From: Halobacteriovorax vibrionivorans
Lineage (GTDB): Bacteria > Bdellovibrionota > Bacteriovoracia > Bacteriovoracales > Bacteriovoracaceae
DNA length: 64,000 bases
Reading direction: 5' to 3'
NCBI RefSeq assembly: GCF_003346865.1
Contig: NZ_QDKL01000001.1
Span: 682,001 to 746,000 of the forward strand
Both the position numbers and the translations under genes were made by a program. Below are positions 1-7,942 of the stretch, piece after piece. Below the pieces are notes generated by a model. That model saw only the letters and a list, made by a program, of their open reading frames with translations, did no database searches and had not been told where the DNA came from. Numbering within the stretch: the stretch's first letter is position 1; each line of letters begins with the position of its first letter.

Positions 1-596
1 ACACCTCTTTCATAAGTACGAATTCGGTACTCTCCATTATCTATTTTGTGAATGAAGTTTGAGTTCACTCCCTCTGGAAAGTCTTTATCATAGCGAATAC
101 GCTTTCCTATTGTTTCGACGTCAACTTCTTGAGCGTCGTAGACCATAAATACGCAATGCTCGACACCAGTATTTACATACATTGAGTCAATGGCCTCTTC
201 ATACTTACCAGAAATATCATAAAGGTCTTCATCTTTGATTGTGGCCATATGAACCCAAATTACATCTCCATCAAGTCCTGATGAATAAACACCGCTCTTA
301 GTTGTAAATGTGAAATCAGAATTATGGGCATCAGTAACTCGACGGTAAAAATCCGTAATAGCTCGTGTGGCGTTTCCGCACATACTAACTTCCCCACCAT
401 CAGCATTAAGATAACGCATATGAAAGTCGTATTCATCAGAGTTCTCTAAGAAGACAACTCCGTCTGCACCGATTCCAAAGTTGCGCTGACAAAGCCTTTG
501 CCACTTTTCTATATTGTGAACATCCTGCTTTCCATCACGGTTATCGATGACGATAAAGTCATTTCCATTAGAGCTGTATTTACTGAAATTTGTCAT
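1..596 (-). CDS. dapF: Diaminopimelate epimerase, partial (3' end outside window)
   Basis: Interconverts LL- and meso-diaminopimelate in the lysine and peptidoglycan pathway, in the cytoplasm. About 198 residues are visible, starting MTNFSKYSSNGNDF. I read the NGNDF block (residues 10-14), the first catalytic cysteine in MCGNATRA (C73, the usual family position), PEGVNSNF (about residues 174-181) and YERGV just before the window edge. The second catalytic cysteine and the C-terminus lie beyond position 1. The ATG at 596-594 matches the family N-terminus. No operon partner is visible; a tRNA gene on the opposite strand starts 130 bp away. The identification is firm. Confidence 0.95.
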   Translation of the reverse strand, partial: MTNFSKYSSNGNDFIVIDNRDGKQDVHNIEKWQRLCQRNFGIGADGVVFLENSDEYDFHMRYLNADGGEVSMCGNATRAITDFYRRVTDAHNSDFTFTTKSGVYSSGLDGDVIWVHMATIKDEDLYDISGKYEEAIDSMYVNTGVEHCVFMVYDAQEVDVETIGKRIRYDKDFPEGVNSNFIHKIDNGEYRIRTYERG

Positions 597-729
597 GGGA
601 ATATCATTTCATTATTTAATAAATTTGACTACTATCGCCAATTACACATCGCACCACCGCCATGTATCAAAATTTTGTAGCCAGATTACCAATTCTTAGT
701 TAAATTTATATTTCAAATTACCAACTTAT

Positions 730-806
730 GGGACATTAGCTCAGTTGGTTAGAGCCCCCGGCTCATAACCGGGTGGTCACAAGTTCAAGTCTTGTATGTC
801 CCACCA
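730..806 (+). tRNA. tRNA with CAU anticodon (elongator Met, possibly Ile2)
   Basis: A complete 77-nt cloverleaf with encoded CCA. The acceptor stem is GGGACAT/ATGTCCC with discriminator A803 and CCA at 804-806. The D arm is GCTC/GAGC, the anticodon stem CCCGG/CCGGG with loop CTCATAA (CAT at 764-766), and the T arm ACAAG/CTTGT with loop TTCAAGT. The first acceptor pair is a normal G-C, so this is not the initiator. CAT is read as elongator Met unless C34 is modified to lysidine, which would make it Ile2. The sequence alone does not decide between them. Confidence 0.95.
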
Positions 807-808
807 TA

Positions 809-841
809 AAAAAAGCCTCGGCATCTGCCGGGGCTTTTTTT
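809..841 (+). terminator. Intrinsic terminator of the tRNA gene
   Basis: GC-rich hairpin GCCTCGGC/GCCGGGGC (815-822 and 827-834, one G-U pair) with a short loop, followed by seven T residues. It begins a few bases after the tRNA CCA end. Confidence 0.9.
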
Positions 842-842
842 A

Positions 843-1193
843 TTTGTGCGATATTCAAGATTTTCAAATTTTGATCATGGAACAAGTTGTTGAGGCGGCA
901 AATGCCACGATGGCATTTGAAGCCGAGCATCACTGACGAGCGAACACGAAGTGAGCGAGAGAGTGCCCCTCGCATAGCATGATATATTCTTGAACACAGG
1001 GACCCCCCGAAGGGTTGTTACACTGGAGCGAAAAAATATGCCCAAAGGCATATTTTTATATCGTATATACTAAGTAAAAAAAGATTTTGGTCTAAGTGAG
1101 TTCGCGACAGCAAGTCTTGTATGCCGGAAAGCCGCACTTCGCTAGCTCTTCTTCAATCACATCCATCTATGCATCAAAAAAGTGAATCTAAAG
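843..1193. other. Gene-free stretch with hairpins and a bidirectional terminator
   Basis: No convincing coding frame in 351 bp. A relatively GC-rich block (about 895-1030) carries a perfect hairpin AAATGCCA/TGGCATTT (900-907 and 911-918) flanked by CGGC/GCCG, then a run of GAGCG and GTGAGCG words. A second perfect 11-bp hairpin at 1032-1042/1047-1057 has A and T tracts on both sides, so it can terminate transcription in either direction. The composition differs from the flanks and may be a decayed repeat or non-coding remnant; its function is unknown. Confidence 0.5.
1032..1057. terminator. Bidirectional hairpin terminator
   Basis: Perfect 11-bp stem AAAAATATGCC / GGCATATTTTT with loop CAAA. 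It lies 137 bp beyond the stop codon of the minus-strand GNAT gene, with T tracts on both strands. Confidence 0.6.
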
Positions 1194-1718
1194 CTATTTC
1201 AACTCTATTAAATAATGCTCAGATCCCCACCACTTTCCATCGACAAAAGTAAGATTCTCTCTTCTTCCAATAAGTTTAAACCCCATTTTTATAAGGTTTG
1301 CTCTTATGGCCTCGTTGAAATCAAAGATACCAGCCTCAACATGAGTGCACCCTTCACGAATTGCTAGTTTTCTGATTTCGGAAAATATATGCTTCGATAA
1401 CCCCTTTCCACGATGAGATGATTTCCCAATGGCTAAACTTGGCCAACAAACACGTCCCTCTTTATGCATTCCAACAGGATGATTTATGAAAAATGATCCG
1501 TATCCAAAATAGTCATAGTCATCTTTAATTATAAAAGCGATTTTATCCTCTTTAGAAAATGCTTTCTTAAAGTCATCTACAGAAAAGGAAACGGTGAAGT
1601 CTTCATCATCATTTTGAAGGAACCAATTATTTACGACTAATTCATCTGCAAGCCATGAGCAATAAGCTTCTGCCTGTAGTTCATTATTTGGATCAATTTT
1701 TTCAATCGTAATATTCAT
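1194..1718 (-). CDS. GNAT family N-acetyltransferase
   Basis: About 174 aa, the size of a single-domain GNAT protein. It would transfer acetyl from acetyl-CoA to an unknown amine. The acetyl-CoA binding loop is visible as SSHRGKGLSKHIFSEIRKLA, followed by a GCTHVEAGIFDFNEAI strand-helix and the C-terminal MGFKLIGRRENL block typical of GNAT folds. An in-frame ATG at 1751 lies 11 codons upstream. I prefer the ATG at 1718 because GAGAAAG sits just before it and MNITIEKI is a natural GNAT start. It stands alone; substrate unknown. Confidence 0.8.
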   Translation of the reverse strand: MNITIEKIDPNNELQAEAYCSWLADELVVNNWFLQNDDEDFTVSFSVDDFKKAFSKEDKIAFIIKDDYDYFGYGSFFINHPVGMHKEGRVCWPSLAIGKSSHRGKGLSKHIFSEIRKLAIREGCTHVEAGIFDFNEAIRANLIKMGFKLIGRRENLTFVDGKWWGSEHYLIELK

Positions 1719-1795
1719 AATTTCTTTCTCTACTCTATTTAGACTAATCAATTAAGGCACATAGATACGACTAAGAATATCTTCCATTTGCATAC

Positions 1796-1861
1796 AAAAA
1801 AGCCCCTGTTAAACAGAGGCTGATTTCTATTGCTAATAGAGCCCTTACTCGGGGAAGGGAT
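1796..1861 (-). ncRNA. Candidate antitoxin small RNA (divergent to the 24-codon ORF)
   Basis: Predicted RNA of about 66 nt. The minus strand has an extended -10, TGTTATAAT (1876-1868), and no good -35, placing the start near 1861. An intrinsic terminator follows: AGCCTCTGT / ACAGGGGCT hairpin (1821-1801, one mismatch) plus six T (1801-1796). The RNA 5' part is complementary to two blocks of the divergent message. CCCTTCCCCGA pairs with 2017-2027, just after that ORF's stop. A further segment pairs with 1947-1967 in its coding region, with an uninterrupted TATTGCTA and TAGAG. This geometry resembles divergently encoded type I antitoxins such as IstR and OrzO. Existence and role are inferred from sequence only. 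Confidence 0.5.
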
Positions 1862-1867
1862 AGAAGA

Positions 1868-1876
1868 ATTATAACA
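1868..1876 (-). promoter_or_regulatory. Extended -10 promoter of the small RNA
   Basis: TGTTATAAT on the minus strand is a consensus extended -10 element. The -35 region about 17 bp upstream (TTTTAT or similar) is weak, which is usual for extended -10 promoters. Confidence 0.55.
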
Positions 1877-1901
1877 CGAATAAAGTTTCAATAAAAAGTC
1901 C

Positions 1902-1938
1902 TTTCTCCTGCTCAATGACGAGCATCCATAGGGAGAAA
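1902..1938 (+). promoter_or_regulatory. Hairpin that sequesters the toxin ribosome binding site
   Basis: TTTCTCC (1902-1908) pairs perfectly with GGAGAAA (1932-1938), and inside it TGCTC (1909-1913) pairs with GAGCA (1920-1924). The Shine-Dalgarno core GGGAG is in the 3' arm, three to five bases before the ATG at 1941. Such masking is typical of type I toxin messages. Confidence 0.6.
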
Positions 1939-1940
1939 TC

Positions 1941-2015
1941 ATGGAGGATTTTTTATTGCTACTAGAGTTAGTAATTTGCTTACTTAATCTATTGATTATA
2001 CTGAGCAAGTTCTAA
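1941..2015 (+). CDS. 24-aa highly hydrophobic peptide, candidate type I toxin
   Basis: ATG to TAA, 24 codons. The product begins MEDF, then runs almost entirely in L, I, V with single C and N residues, and ends SKF, so it is a single membrane-spanning helix. AGGGAGAA stands at 1930-1937, masked by a hairpin. A terminator hairpin (2023-2042) plus a T run follows the stop. A divergent small RNA upstream is complementary to codons 3-9 and to the region just after the stop. I recognise no family; length, hydrophobicity and RNA architecture match type I toxins (TisB, Zor, Ibs class) in form only. It could instead be a chance ORF. Confidence 0.5.
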   Translation: MEDFLLLLELVICLLNLLIILSKF

Positions 2016-2022
2016 TTCGGGG

Positions 2023-2047
2023 AAGGGCGAGTGATCGCCCTTCTTTT
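2023..2047 (+). terminator. Terminator of the 24-codon ORF
   Basis: Perfect stem AAGGGCGA / TCGCCCTT (2023-2030 and 2035-2042), loop GTGA, then C and five T on the plus strand. The minus strand lacks a T tract here, so the terminator serves plus-strand transcription. Confidence 0.75.
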
Positions 2048-2055
2048 TATGAACA

Positions 2056-2337
2056 CTAACAATTCGGATCAATATCCGCATCACAAATTCCACACATCTC
2101 TTTCTTTGCTTCGTAATTTGTGTCTTTACAATAGCCAGTGTAGTCACCGTGGGCCAGATGATCTTCAACAGCGTCTTTACCAATAAAGATCTCTTTAGCA
2201 TTTGAAGGATTTCCTGGAGGCACATGACAAACAAGGGCCTTATTATCTTTTTTAGGACATCTTAGTAGAGGTCTACCTTTTGAAAAAACTGATGATGAAA
2301 CCAAAGTTAAGGCCAAGGCTAAAATTGTATATTTCAT
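2056..2337 (-). CDS. Small secreted protein with a CHVPPGNP...HGD domain
   Basis: About 93 aa. The start MKYTILALALTLVSSSVFS is a clear Sec signal peptide; I take the ATG at 2337 because it opens the signal peptide directly (another in-frame ATG is at 2349). The mature part has the recurrent short module VCHVPPGNPSNAKEI ... HLAHGD, seen in many secreted bacterial proteins of unknown function, plus six cysteines, which suggests a periplasmic or secreted disulfide-bonded protein. No neighbour points to a role. Confidence 0.75.
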   Translation of the reverse strand: MKYTILALALTLVSSSVFSKGRPLLRCPKKDNKALVCHVPPGNPSNAKEIFIGKDAVEDHLAHGDYTGYCKDTNYEAKKEMCGICDADIDPNC

Positions 2338-2526
2338 AATTTCCCCCAAATCTTTTCATCTATTATAACATAGGCTCGGCCAATTCTTACGTCCACGAGA
2401 TATATTTAAGTGAATTAAGTTATTTAATTACAATAGCTTACGAGGTCACAAAATTAGTTAAGACTTTAATTACTAGAAAATGACGTGTTAGAATAAGTGG
2501 ATATTAACAATGAAATTTAGGTAGTT

Positions 2527-4107
2527 ATGATCAAGGATTCTTACGATTATATTATTGTAGGCTCAGGTTTTGGTGGCTCTGTCTCTGCACTTAGGCTTGC
2601 AGAAAAAGGCTATAGCGTTCTCGTTATTGAAAAGGGAAAGGACTATGGTGATACTTCAAAATTTCCTAAGACAAATTGGAATCTACCTAAATGGATGTGG
2701 CTACCTCAGTTGAAGTTTTTTGGAATTCAGCAACTTACTTTCTTTAGACATGTATCGGTCTTAAGTGGTGTTGGTGTTGGAGGTGGATCTCTTGTTTATG
2801 CAAATACACTTCCTAAACCGAAGTCCCAATTCTTTGAGCATGGACCTTGGAAGAATTTAAATAATTGGGAAGAAGAGTTGTCCCCTTATTATGATCTTGC
2901 ATGGAAGATGCTTGGAGCAGAGAAAACAAAACATCATGGTGATGCTGACTTTACATTAAAACAACTAGCAAAAGAAATTGGAAGAGAAGATCACTTTGAT
3001 GCAACAAAAGTATCTGTCTATTTTGGCGAGAAAGGAAAGGAAGGTATTGAAGTTGCTGATCCTTACTTTGATGGTAAAGGACCAACTCGCTCCGGATGTA
3101 TAGCCTGTGGTGCTTGTATGACTGGTTGTCGCTACAATGCCAAGAATACTTTAGATAAGAATTATCTCTATCTTGCACGTAATCTTGGGGTAGATATTCT
3201 TGCTGAGAATAAAGTAATTGATGTCACACCTTTAGATGGTGAATCAGGCCGTACTGGTTATTCTATAACGGTTAAGGAATCAACAAAGTACTTTGGTAAA
3301 ACAAGAACCTTTAAAAGTAAGGGAGTTATATTCAGTGCTGGTGTTCTTGGGACAATTAACTTACTACTTGATTTGAAAAAGAAGTCTCTTCCTAAATTAT
3401 CTCCTGCACTTGGAGATACCATTAGAACAAATAATGAGGCACTTATCTTAAATACAACTTATAAGCGAAATATCGATATGACTAAAGGAGTTGCTATTGG
3501 TTCGATAATAGATATCGACGAGCACTCTCACCTTGAACCGACACGCTATGGAAAAGGTTCTGGCTTCTGGCGTGTCTTAATGGTTCCAATGATCTCTGAA
3601 CCAAACTTCTTTTTAAGAATGTTAAAGCTCATTATCGAGCCTCTAAAGAATCCTATTAAGTGGCTTCGCATCTTAACAGTAAAAGACTTTGCAAAGCAGA
3701 CTAATATTCACCTTTTTATGCAGCACTTAGATAGTACCTTAAAATTTCGAAAAGGATTTTTCGGATTAAAAACACTTCTTTCAGAAGGAGAAGCTCCTAC
3801 CGCCTTTATTAAGACAGCACATGAAATGGCCAAGAAGTATTGTAAGATCATTGATGGAAAACCAATGGTGATGTTTACTGAAACATTAACAGGTATTCCT
3901 TCAACCGCTCATATTTTAGGTGGAGCCTGTATGGGAGAAAGTGAGAAAGAAGGAGTCATTGATAAAGACAATAAGGTTTTCAATTATGAGAATATGTATG
4001 TCTTTGATGGCTCAATGATTTCTGCAAACCCAGGAGTGAATCCATCATTATCAATCACGGCCATAACTGAATATGGCATGAGTAAAATTGCAGAAAAAGA
4101 TAAATAA
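2527..4107 (+). CDS. GMC-family FAD oxidoreductase (cholesterol-oxidase-like) with ferredoxin-type Cys motif
   Basis: 526 aa flavoprotein expected to oxidise an alcohol or sterol-like substrate. The N-terminal dinucleotide fold reads YIIVGSGFGGSVSALRLAE (residues 8-26) with VLVIEKG at 31-37. The C-terminal GMC block contains HILGGACMG, then FDGSMISANPGVNPS and the final helix. Unusually, residues 191-201 read CIACGACMTGC, a C-x2-C-x2-C-x3-C arrangement as in [4Fe-4S] ferredoxins, followed by GAKNT-like RYNAKNT. I recall similar cysteines in some bacterial GMC homologues but cannot check. The start ATG follows a weak AGG. A thioredoxin-like gene and a chemotaxis receptor follow on the same strand; the substrate is unknown. 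Confidence 0.88.
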   Translation: MIKDSYDYIIVGSGFGGSVSALRLAEKGYSVLVIEKGKDYGDTSKFPKTNWNLPKWMWLPQLKFFGIQQLTFFRHVSVLSGVGVGGGSLVYANTLPKPKSQFFEHGPWKNLNNWEEELSPYYDLAWKMLGAEKTKHHGDADFTLKQLAKEIGREDHFDATKVSVYFGEKGKEGIEVADPYFDGKGPTRSGCIACGACMTGCRYNAKNTLDKNYLYLARNLGVDILAENKVIDVTPLDGESGRTGYSITVKESTKYFGKTRTFKSKGVIFSAGVLGTINLLLDLKKKSLPKLSPALGDTIRTNNEALILNTTYKRNIDMTKGVAIGSIIDIDEHSHLEPTRYGKGSGFWRVLMVPMISEPNFFLRMLKLIIEPLKNPIKWLRILTVKDFAKQTNIHLFMQHLDSTLKFRKGFFGLKTLLSEGEAPTAFIKTAHEMAKKYCKIIDGKPMVMFTETLTGIPSTAHILGGACMGESEKEGVIDKDNKVFNYENMYVFDGSMISANPGVNPSLSITAITEYGMSKIAEKDK

Positions 4108-4220
4108 TAATTGATGAAAAAAGATAGGCCAAGTATTTAAAAATACAGATAAAATCTAAAAACTGAATATAAGGCACTGAATTAATTAAGTTTATAAACA
4201 AATACTCCGAAAAAGTAAGC

Positions 4221-4805
4221 ATGAAGAAACTCCACGTATTTCTCATTGCTTCTTGGGTAATTGCAGTATCGGCTGTGATCACAATACTGCATTCGTGGCA
4301 TTATGCAGACCTTGGCCCTGAAAAAAATAAGCAAGTTGAATTCAAGAATCTCTTACCAAAAATTAAAGAGGGTCATGGTGTAGCACACTTTATTACGCCG
4401 GCCTGTAGTTGCTCTCAGCAAGTTTATAAACACTTATTAAGTAGAAAGCCGTTAGAAAATGAATTGGCAATTATTATCGATGATAATGAGCTCGAGTTTG
4501 AAAAGAACTTAAAGGCCAAGGGATATAAGGTTCAATTAATTGAAACTAAGAAACTTGATGCTGAAAAAGCAGATATGATTAAGGGAGTTCCCCTTCTCGT
4601 TATATACGATAATAACTTGGAAACACAATATGTTGGTGGTTACTCAGATAAATCCATTACACCATTTACAAAAATTAATATTCAAAGCTTTTTAAATAAT
4701 ATTGATAAAAAACGAAAAATAGCATCGATGCCAGTTATAGGATGTGCAGTTAGCAAGAAGTATCAAAAGCTACTGGATCCACTGGGATTGAAGTATCAGG
4801 AGTAG
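4221..4805 (+). CDS. Membrane-anchored thioredoxin-fold-like protein
   Basis: 194 aa. One N-terminal membrane segment (residues 5-25) anchors a domain facing the periplasm. It contains HFITPACSCSQQVYKHL, giving C62-x-C64 at the position where thioredoxin-like proteins carry their active cysteines, and GVPLLVI (122-128), which resembles the cis-proline loop. A C-terminal IGCAVSKKYQKLL adds one more Cys. I infer a redox or metal-handling role. I do not recognise a named family. It ends 3 bp before the GTG of the chemotaxis receptor, so the two are probably co-transcribed. Confidence 0.55.
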   Translation: MKKLHVFLIASWVIAVSAVITILHSWHYADLGPEKNKQVEFKNLLPKIKEGHGVAHFITPACSCSQQVYKHLLSRKPLENELAIIIDDNELEFEKNLKAKGYKVQLIETKKLDAEKADMIKGVPLLVIYDNNLETQYVGGYSDKSITPFTKINIQSFLNNIDKKRKIASMPVIGCAVSKKYQKLLDPLGLKYQE

Positions 4806-4808
4806 AAA

Positions 4809-6215
4809 GTGAGTGTTTACGAATCAAATTTAAGTAAAGTTTTAAAGTATACAAATATCGCTATCTTTGCACATATTCCAATTTTTATGGTTATGGCCTG
4901 GTTCTTTGATACACAATACAGTATTGCAATACTTGGCCCAATTCTATTAGGTGTTGGACAATTAGCTATACAATTCTTATTAAAGAACACAAAAGTTGCT
5001 GCGATCTTAATGGGCTTCACTTATATTGCACTATCTGGTGTTATGATCCATCTTGGAAAAGGTATGATTGAATGGCACTTTCATATATTTGTTGCCATTG
5101 GAATTTTAAGTGTTTTAGCAACTCCATTAACAATCGTTGCTGCAGCACTAACAGCAGCTGTACACCATGTTGCTTTTTACTTTCTTCTACCTAGTAGTAT
5201 TTTTAACTATGAAGCAAGTTTAGGGATTGTGGCAATTCATGCGGCATTTGTAGTTGTTGAAGCAATTGCATGTACATTTCTAGCATATCGATTCAATAAA
5301 GTGCTTGAGCTTCAAGAACAAATTAATAATGAGATTAGACCTCTAGTAAGTAGTATTGATAGCGCTTCAAAAGTTTCAAGTCAGTCTTGTCATCAATTAC
5401 TTGGTAACTCGCAAAATAACTCTTCGGCCATTACTCAAATTTCAGCAACAGCAACACAAATTTCACAAATGGTTGAGAGTACCAAAAATCAGATTGAACG
5501 AGTCATCTCGATAATGAATGAATCAAAAACATCAATGGGTGAAAGTTCACAAGCAATTGGTGAAGGTGAACGATTTATTAATTCATTAACATCTCTAGTG
5601 GAAAATATGAAAGATCTGCAAGAGACCTCTTCAACACAACTTAATTCAGTTGTTGAATCCGTAAATACAATTAGTGAGAAAACGACATTAATTAATGATA
5701 TCGTTTTCCAAACAAAGCTCTTATCATTTAACGCTTCAGTAGAGGCGGCCAGAGCAGGAGAGCACGGGAAAGGATTTTCTGTCGTAGCTGAAGAAATTGG
5801 AAAACTCGCTTCAACTTCAGGAGCAGCAGCTGTTGAAATCAATGATATTGTAAACACAAGTAAAGAGCAGTTAAATAACTCCGTGGAGTCAGTTGCACAA
5901 AAGCTTACAAGCTTTCAACAAGAAATTACTGATTCATTTGAATTTTGGCAGGATATAAATAAGAAGCTTACTTCATCATTTTATGAAGTTGAAAAGAACT
6001 CAACAGAGCAAGAAGTATCTTTGAAAGAAATCTCATCTGCTGCTGACCAGCAAGATATTGGTATTAAGGAGCTTTCAGAAGCACTACATAATATCAACGA
6101 ATCAAGTAGTGAGTCACTGGTTCAAATTAAAACCGTAGCTGACATTACAGACAAGCTTGAAGGTGAATCAAAGAAGTTGAATCATATTCAAAGTAAAATC
6201 ATGAAGGTTGCATAA
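4809..6215 (+). CDS. Methyl-accepting chemotaxis protein
   Basis: 468 aa receptor. Residues about 15-165 are several hydrophobic helices (a multi-pass membrane sensor without a large periplasmic domain); no HAMP domain is evident. The rest is a coiled-coil signalling domain whose hairpin tip reads [20 protein letters not shown], close to the family consensus, followed by [17 protein letters not shown]. It should control CheA kinase at the inner membrane. Start is GTG at 4809 directly after the preceding gene. The ligand is unknown; the upstream thioredoxin-like protein may be functionally linked. Confidence 0.93.
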   Translation: MSVYESNLSKVLKYTNIAIFAHIPIFMVMAWFFDTQYSIAILGPILLGVGQLAIQFLLKNTKVAAILMGFTYIALSGVMIHLGKGMIEWHFHIFVAIGILSVLATPLTIVAAALTAAVHHVAFYFLLPSSIFNYEASLGIVAIHAAFVVVEAIACTFLAYRFNKVLELQEQINNEIRPLVSSIDSASKVSSQSCHQLLGNSQNNSSAITQISATATQISQMVESTKNQIERVISIMNESKTSMGESSQAIGEGERFINSLTSLVENMKDLQETSSTQLNSVVESVNTISEKTTLINDIVFQTKLLSFNASVEAARAGEHGKGFSVVAEEIGKLASTSGAAAVEINDIVNTSKEQLNNSVESVAQKLTSFQQEITDSFEFWQDINKKLTSSFYEVEKNSTEQEVSLKEISSAADQQDIGIKELSEALHNINESSSESLVQIKTVADITDKLEGESKKLNHIQSKIMKVA

Positions 6216-6244
6216 TCTATAACATTAAAAATCTAATATATCGC

Positions 6245-6273
6245 CATGGTAAATGATTAAATCATTTACCATG
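6245..6273. terminator. Perfect inverted repeat between convergent genes
   Basis: A 14-bp perfect inverted repeat (CATGGTAAATGATT and its complement, 1-nt centre) spans the last codons of the minus-strand gene and the intergenic gap. It can fold on both strands and probably terminates or protects the convergent transcripts, although no T tract follows. Confidence 0.5.
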
Positions 6274-7806
6274 CCATGTAACTGAATAGAGATCGTGTCT
6301 TCGATCTTTTAAATTCTTAACAGCACCATTTTGACGGGCCTCAAGTAATGTATCAATACGTAAGTCTGCGATAGCAACCATTTCTACGTTTGGTGTTGTA
6401 TCAGCAGCGATCCCATCACGAGCGAAAGGAAAATCACAAGGTGTTAGAATACAACTTTGGGCATATTGAATATCAACGTTGTTAACACGTGGAAGGTTTC
6501 CAACATTTCCGGCCATTGCAACATAAATTTGATTTTCAATAGCACGTGCCTGACAACAGAATTTCACTCGACAATAGGCTTGGCGATTATCTGTTAAGAA
6601 TGGAACAAAGAGAATATTAATCCCTTGGTTAGCAAGATGCCTTGTTAGCTCTGGGAATTCACTGTCATAACAAATTAGAACTCCGATTGGGCCACAATCA
6701 GTGTCAATTACTTTTACTTCATCTCCCCCTTCAATATTCCACCAATATTGCTCATCAGGAGTTGGATGTATTTTTGCTTGCTCATGAATTTGTCCATCGC
6801 GAAGGCAGATATAACTTATATTATGAACTCTATCCCCTACTTTAGTTGGGTGAGATCCTGCAATAATATTCACATTATACTTAACGGCTAGACGTTGGAA
6901 TAAAGATTTTACGTCTTCAGTGTATGCAGTCATATGCTCAATAGCAACGTCTGCAGTTACTTCTTCGTTCTTAATTGAAAGAAGCTGCATTGTGAAAAGC
7001 TCTGGAAATAAAACAAAATCTGCTCGATAGTCAGCAGTAACATCGACATAATATTCAACAAGGTCTTCAAATTCTTTAAAGCTTTTAATACCACGTTGCT
7101 GATATTGGACACTAACAATTCTTACAGAGTTTTGTTTAATCGGACGATCTGCCTTACTGTCTCTTGCTTCATACTCTGAATTTCTCCAAATTAAATGTAC
7201 TCCATAACCCATGGACTCTTTATCATCTGGCAGATACTTCTCTAATACACCAAGAACCTCAAATCCGTTACGTAATTGAAAGCCAAGAGTCGTATCTCGT
7301 ATCTTCTTATCTTTAACTTGATTGATGTAGTCTTCAACGCTTTCGACTTGTTTAATTTTCTTTTTAAGATTTGGGATACGTCCGGCAAATACAATTCCTT
7401 TTAATCGCTCGTACTTAACCAGTCTCTTTCTTGCATTATATAAGCGCTGTCCTATTCGTTGACCTCTAATATCTGGATCAACACAAGTTTCATATCCGTA
7501 AAGAATATCTCCGTCTTCATCGTGAGTTGATCCATAGCCTCGGCCAGTTATACTTGCCCAAGTGTGCTTTGCAGTGGCCTTCTTTTCTGAAATGAGAATA
7601 CTTGCACTATAGCCCACAATCTTTCCATTGAGGGTAGCGACAAAATTACCTTCAGGATAATTAGTAATCTGTCCTCTAATCATCCCTTTTGTATATGAAT
7701 CTTGAAATCCAGTATAAGATCGCTCAACTAGATCAAAAATTCCGTCAATATCACTAAGTTGAGATAGTCTTACCTCAAGCTTTACTTGTTTTGCCTTTTT
7801 GGCCAT
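6262..7806 (-). CDS. GNAT acetyltransferase / carbon-nitrogen hydrolase fusion
   Basis: 514 aa two-domain enzyme of a known bacterial fusion family. Residues 8-215 are a GNAT domain with the acetyl-CoA loop RGQRIGQRLY (114-123). Residues about 227-500 are a nitrilase-superfamily amidase. I place the catalytic triad at E269 (FPELF), K345 (AKIHPTPDE) and C379 (VLICYDSEFPE), all present. It likely hydrolyses an amide and acetylates an amine in the cytoplasm; substrates are not known to me. It is divergent from a small radical SAM gene across a 136-bp promoter region. Confidence 0.93.
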   Translation of the reverse strand: MAKKAKQVKLEVRLSQLSDIDGIFDLVERSYTGFQDSYTKGMIRGQITNYPEGNFVATLNGKIVGYSASILISEKKATAKHTWASITGRGYGSTHDEDGDILYGYETCVDPDIRGQRIGQRLYNARKRLVKYERLKGIVFAGRIPNLKKKIKQVESVEDYINQVKDKKIRDTTLGFQLRNGFEVLGVLEKYLPDDKESMGYGVHLIWRNSEYEARDSKADRPIKQNSVRIVSVQYQQRGIKSFKEFEDLVEYYVDVTADYRADFVLFPELFTMQLLSIKNEEVTADVAIEHMTAYTEDVKSLFQRLAVKYNVNIIAGSHPTKVGDRVHNISYICLRDGQIHEQAKIHPTPDEQYWWNIEGGDEVKVIDTDCGPIGVLICYDSEFPELTRHLANQGINILFVPFLTDNRQAYCRVKFCCQARAIENQIYVAMAGNVGNLPRVNNVDIQYAQSCILTPCDFPFARDGIAADTTPNVEMVAIADLRIDTLLEARQNGAVKNLKDRRHDLYSVTWHGK

Positions 7807-7942
7807 AAAATCATCCTTGATTCATTCTTTATGCTTACTATTTTAGCAGTAAATTCACTGTGGACAAGACGAAGTTAACTGACCGAAATCTTAAGAAGAA
7901 ATAAAGCTTTTTTACGATTTTGTACCGTGTTACAATAATTCT

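Noticed and set aside
763..975. 70-codon minus-strand ORF ending HTRLELVTTRL
   Set aside because: It runs through the tRNA gene and its terminator; this phrase is the usual false protein read from a tRNA.
1748..2234. Minus-strand ORFs of 81 and 86 codons
   Set aside because: They lack coding character, overlap the hairpins and the small RNA and read out of frame through the secreted protein gene.
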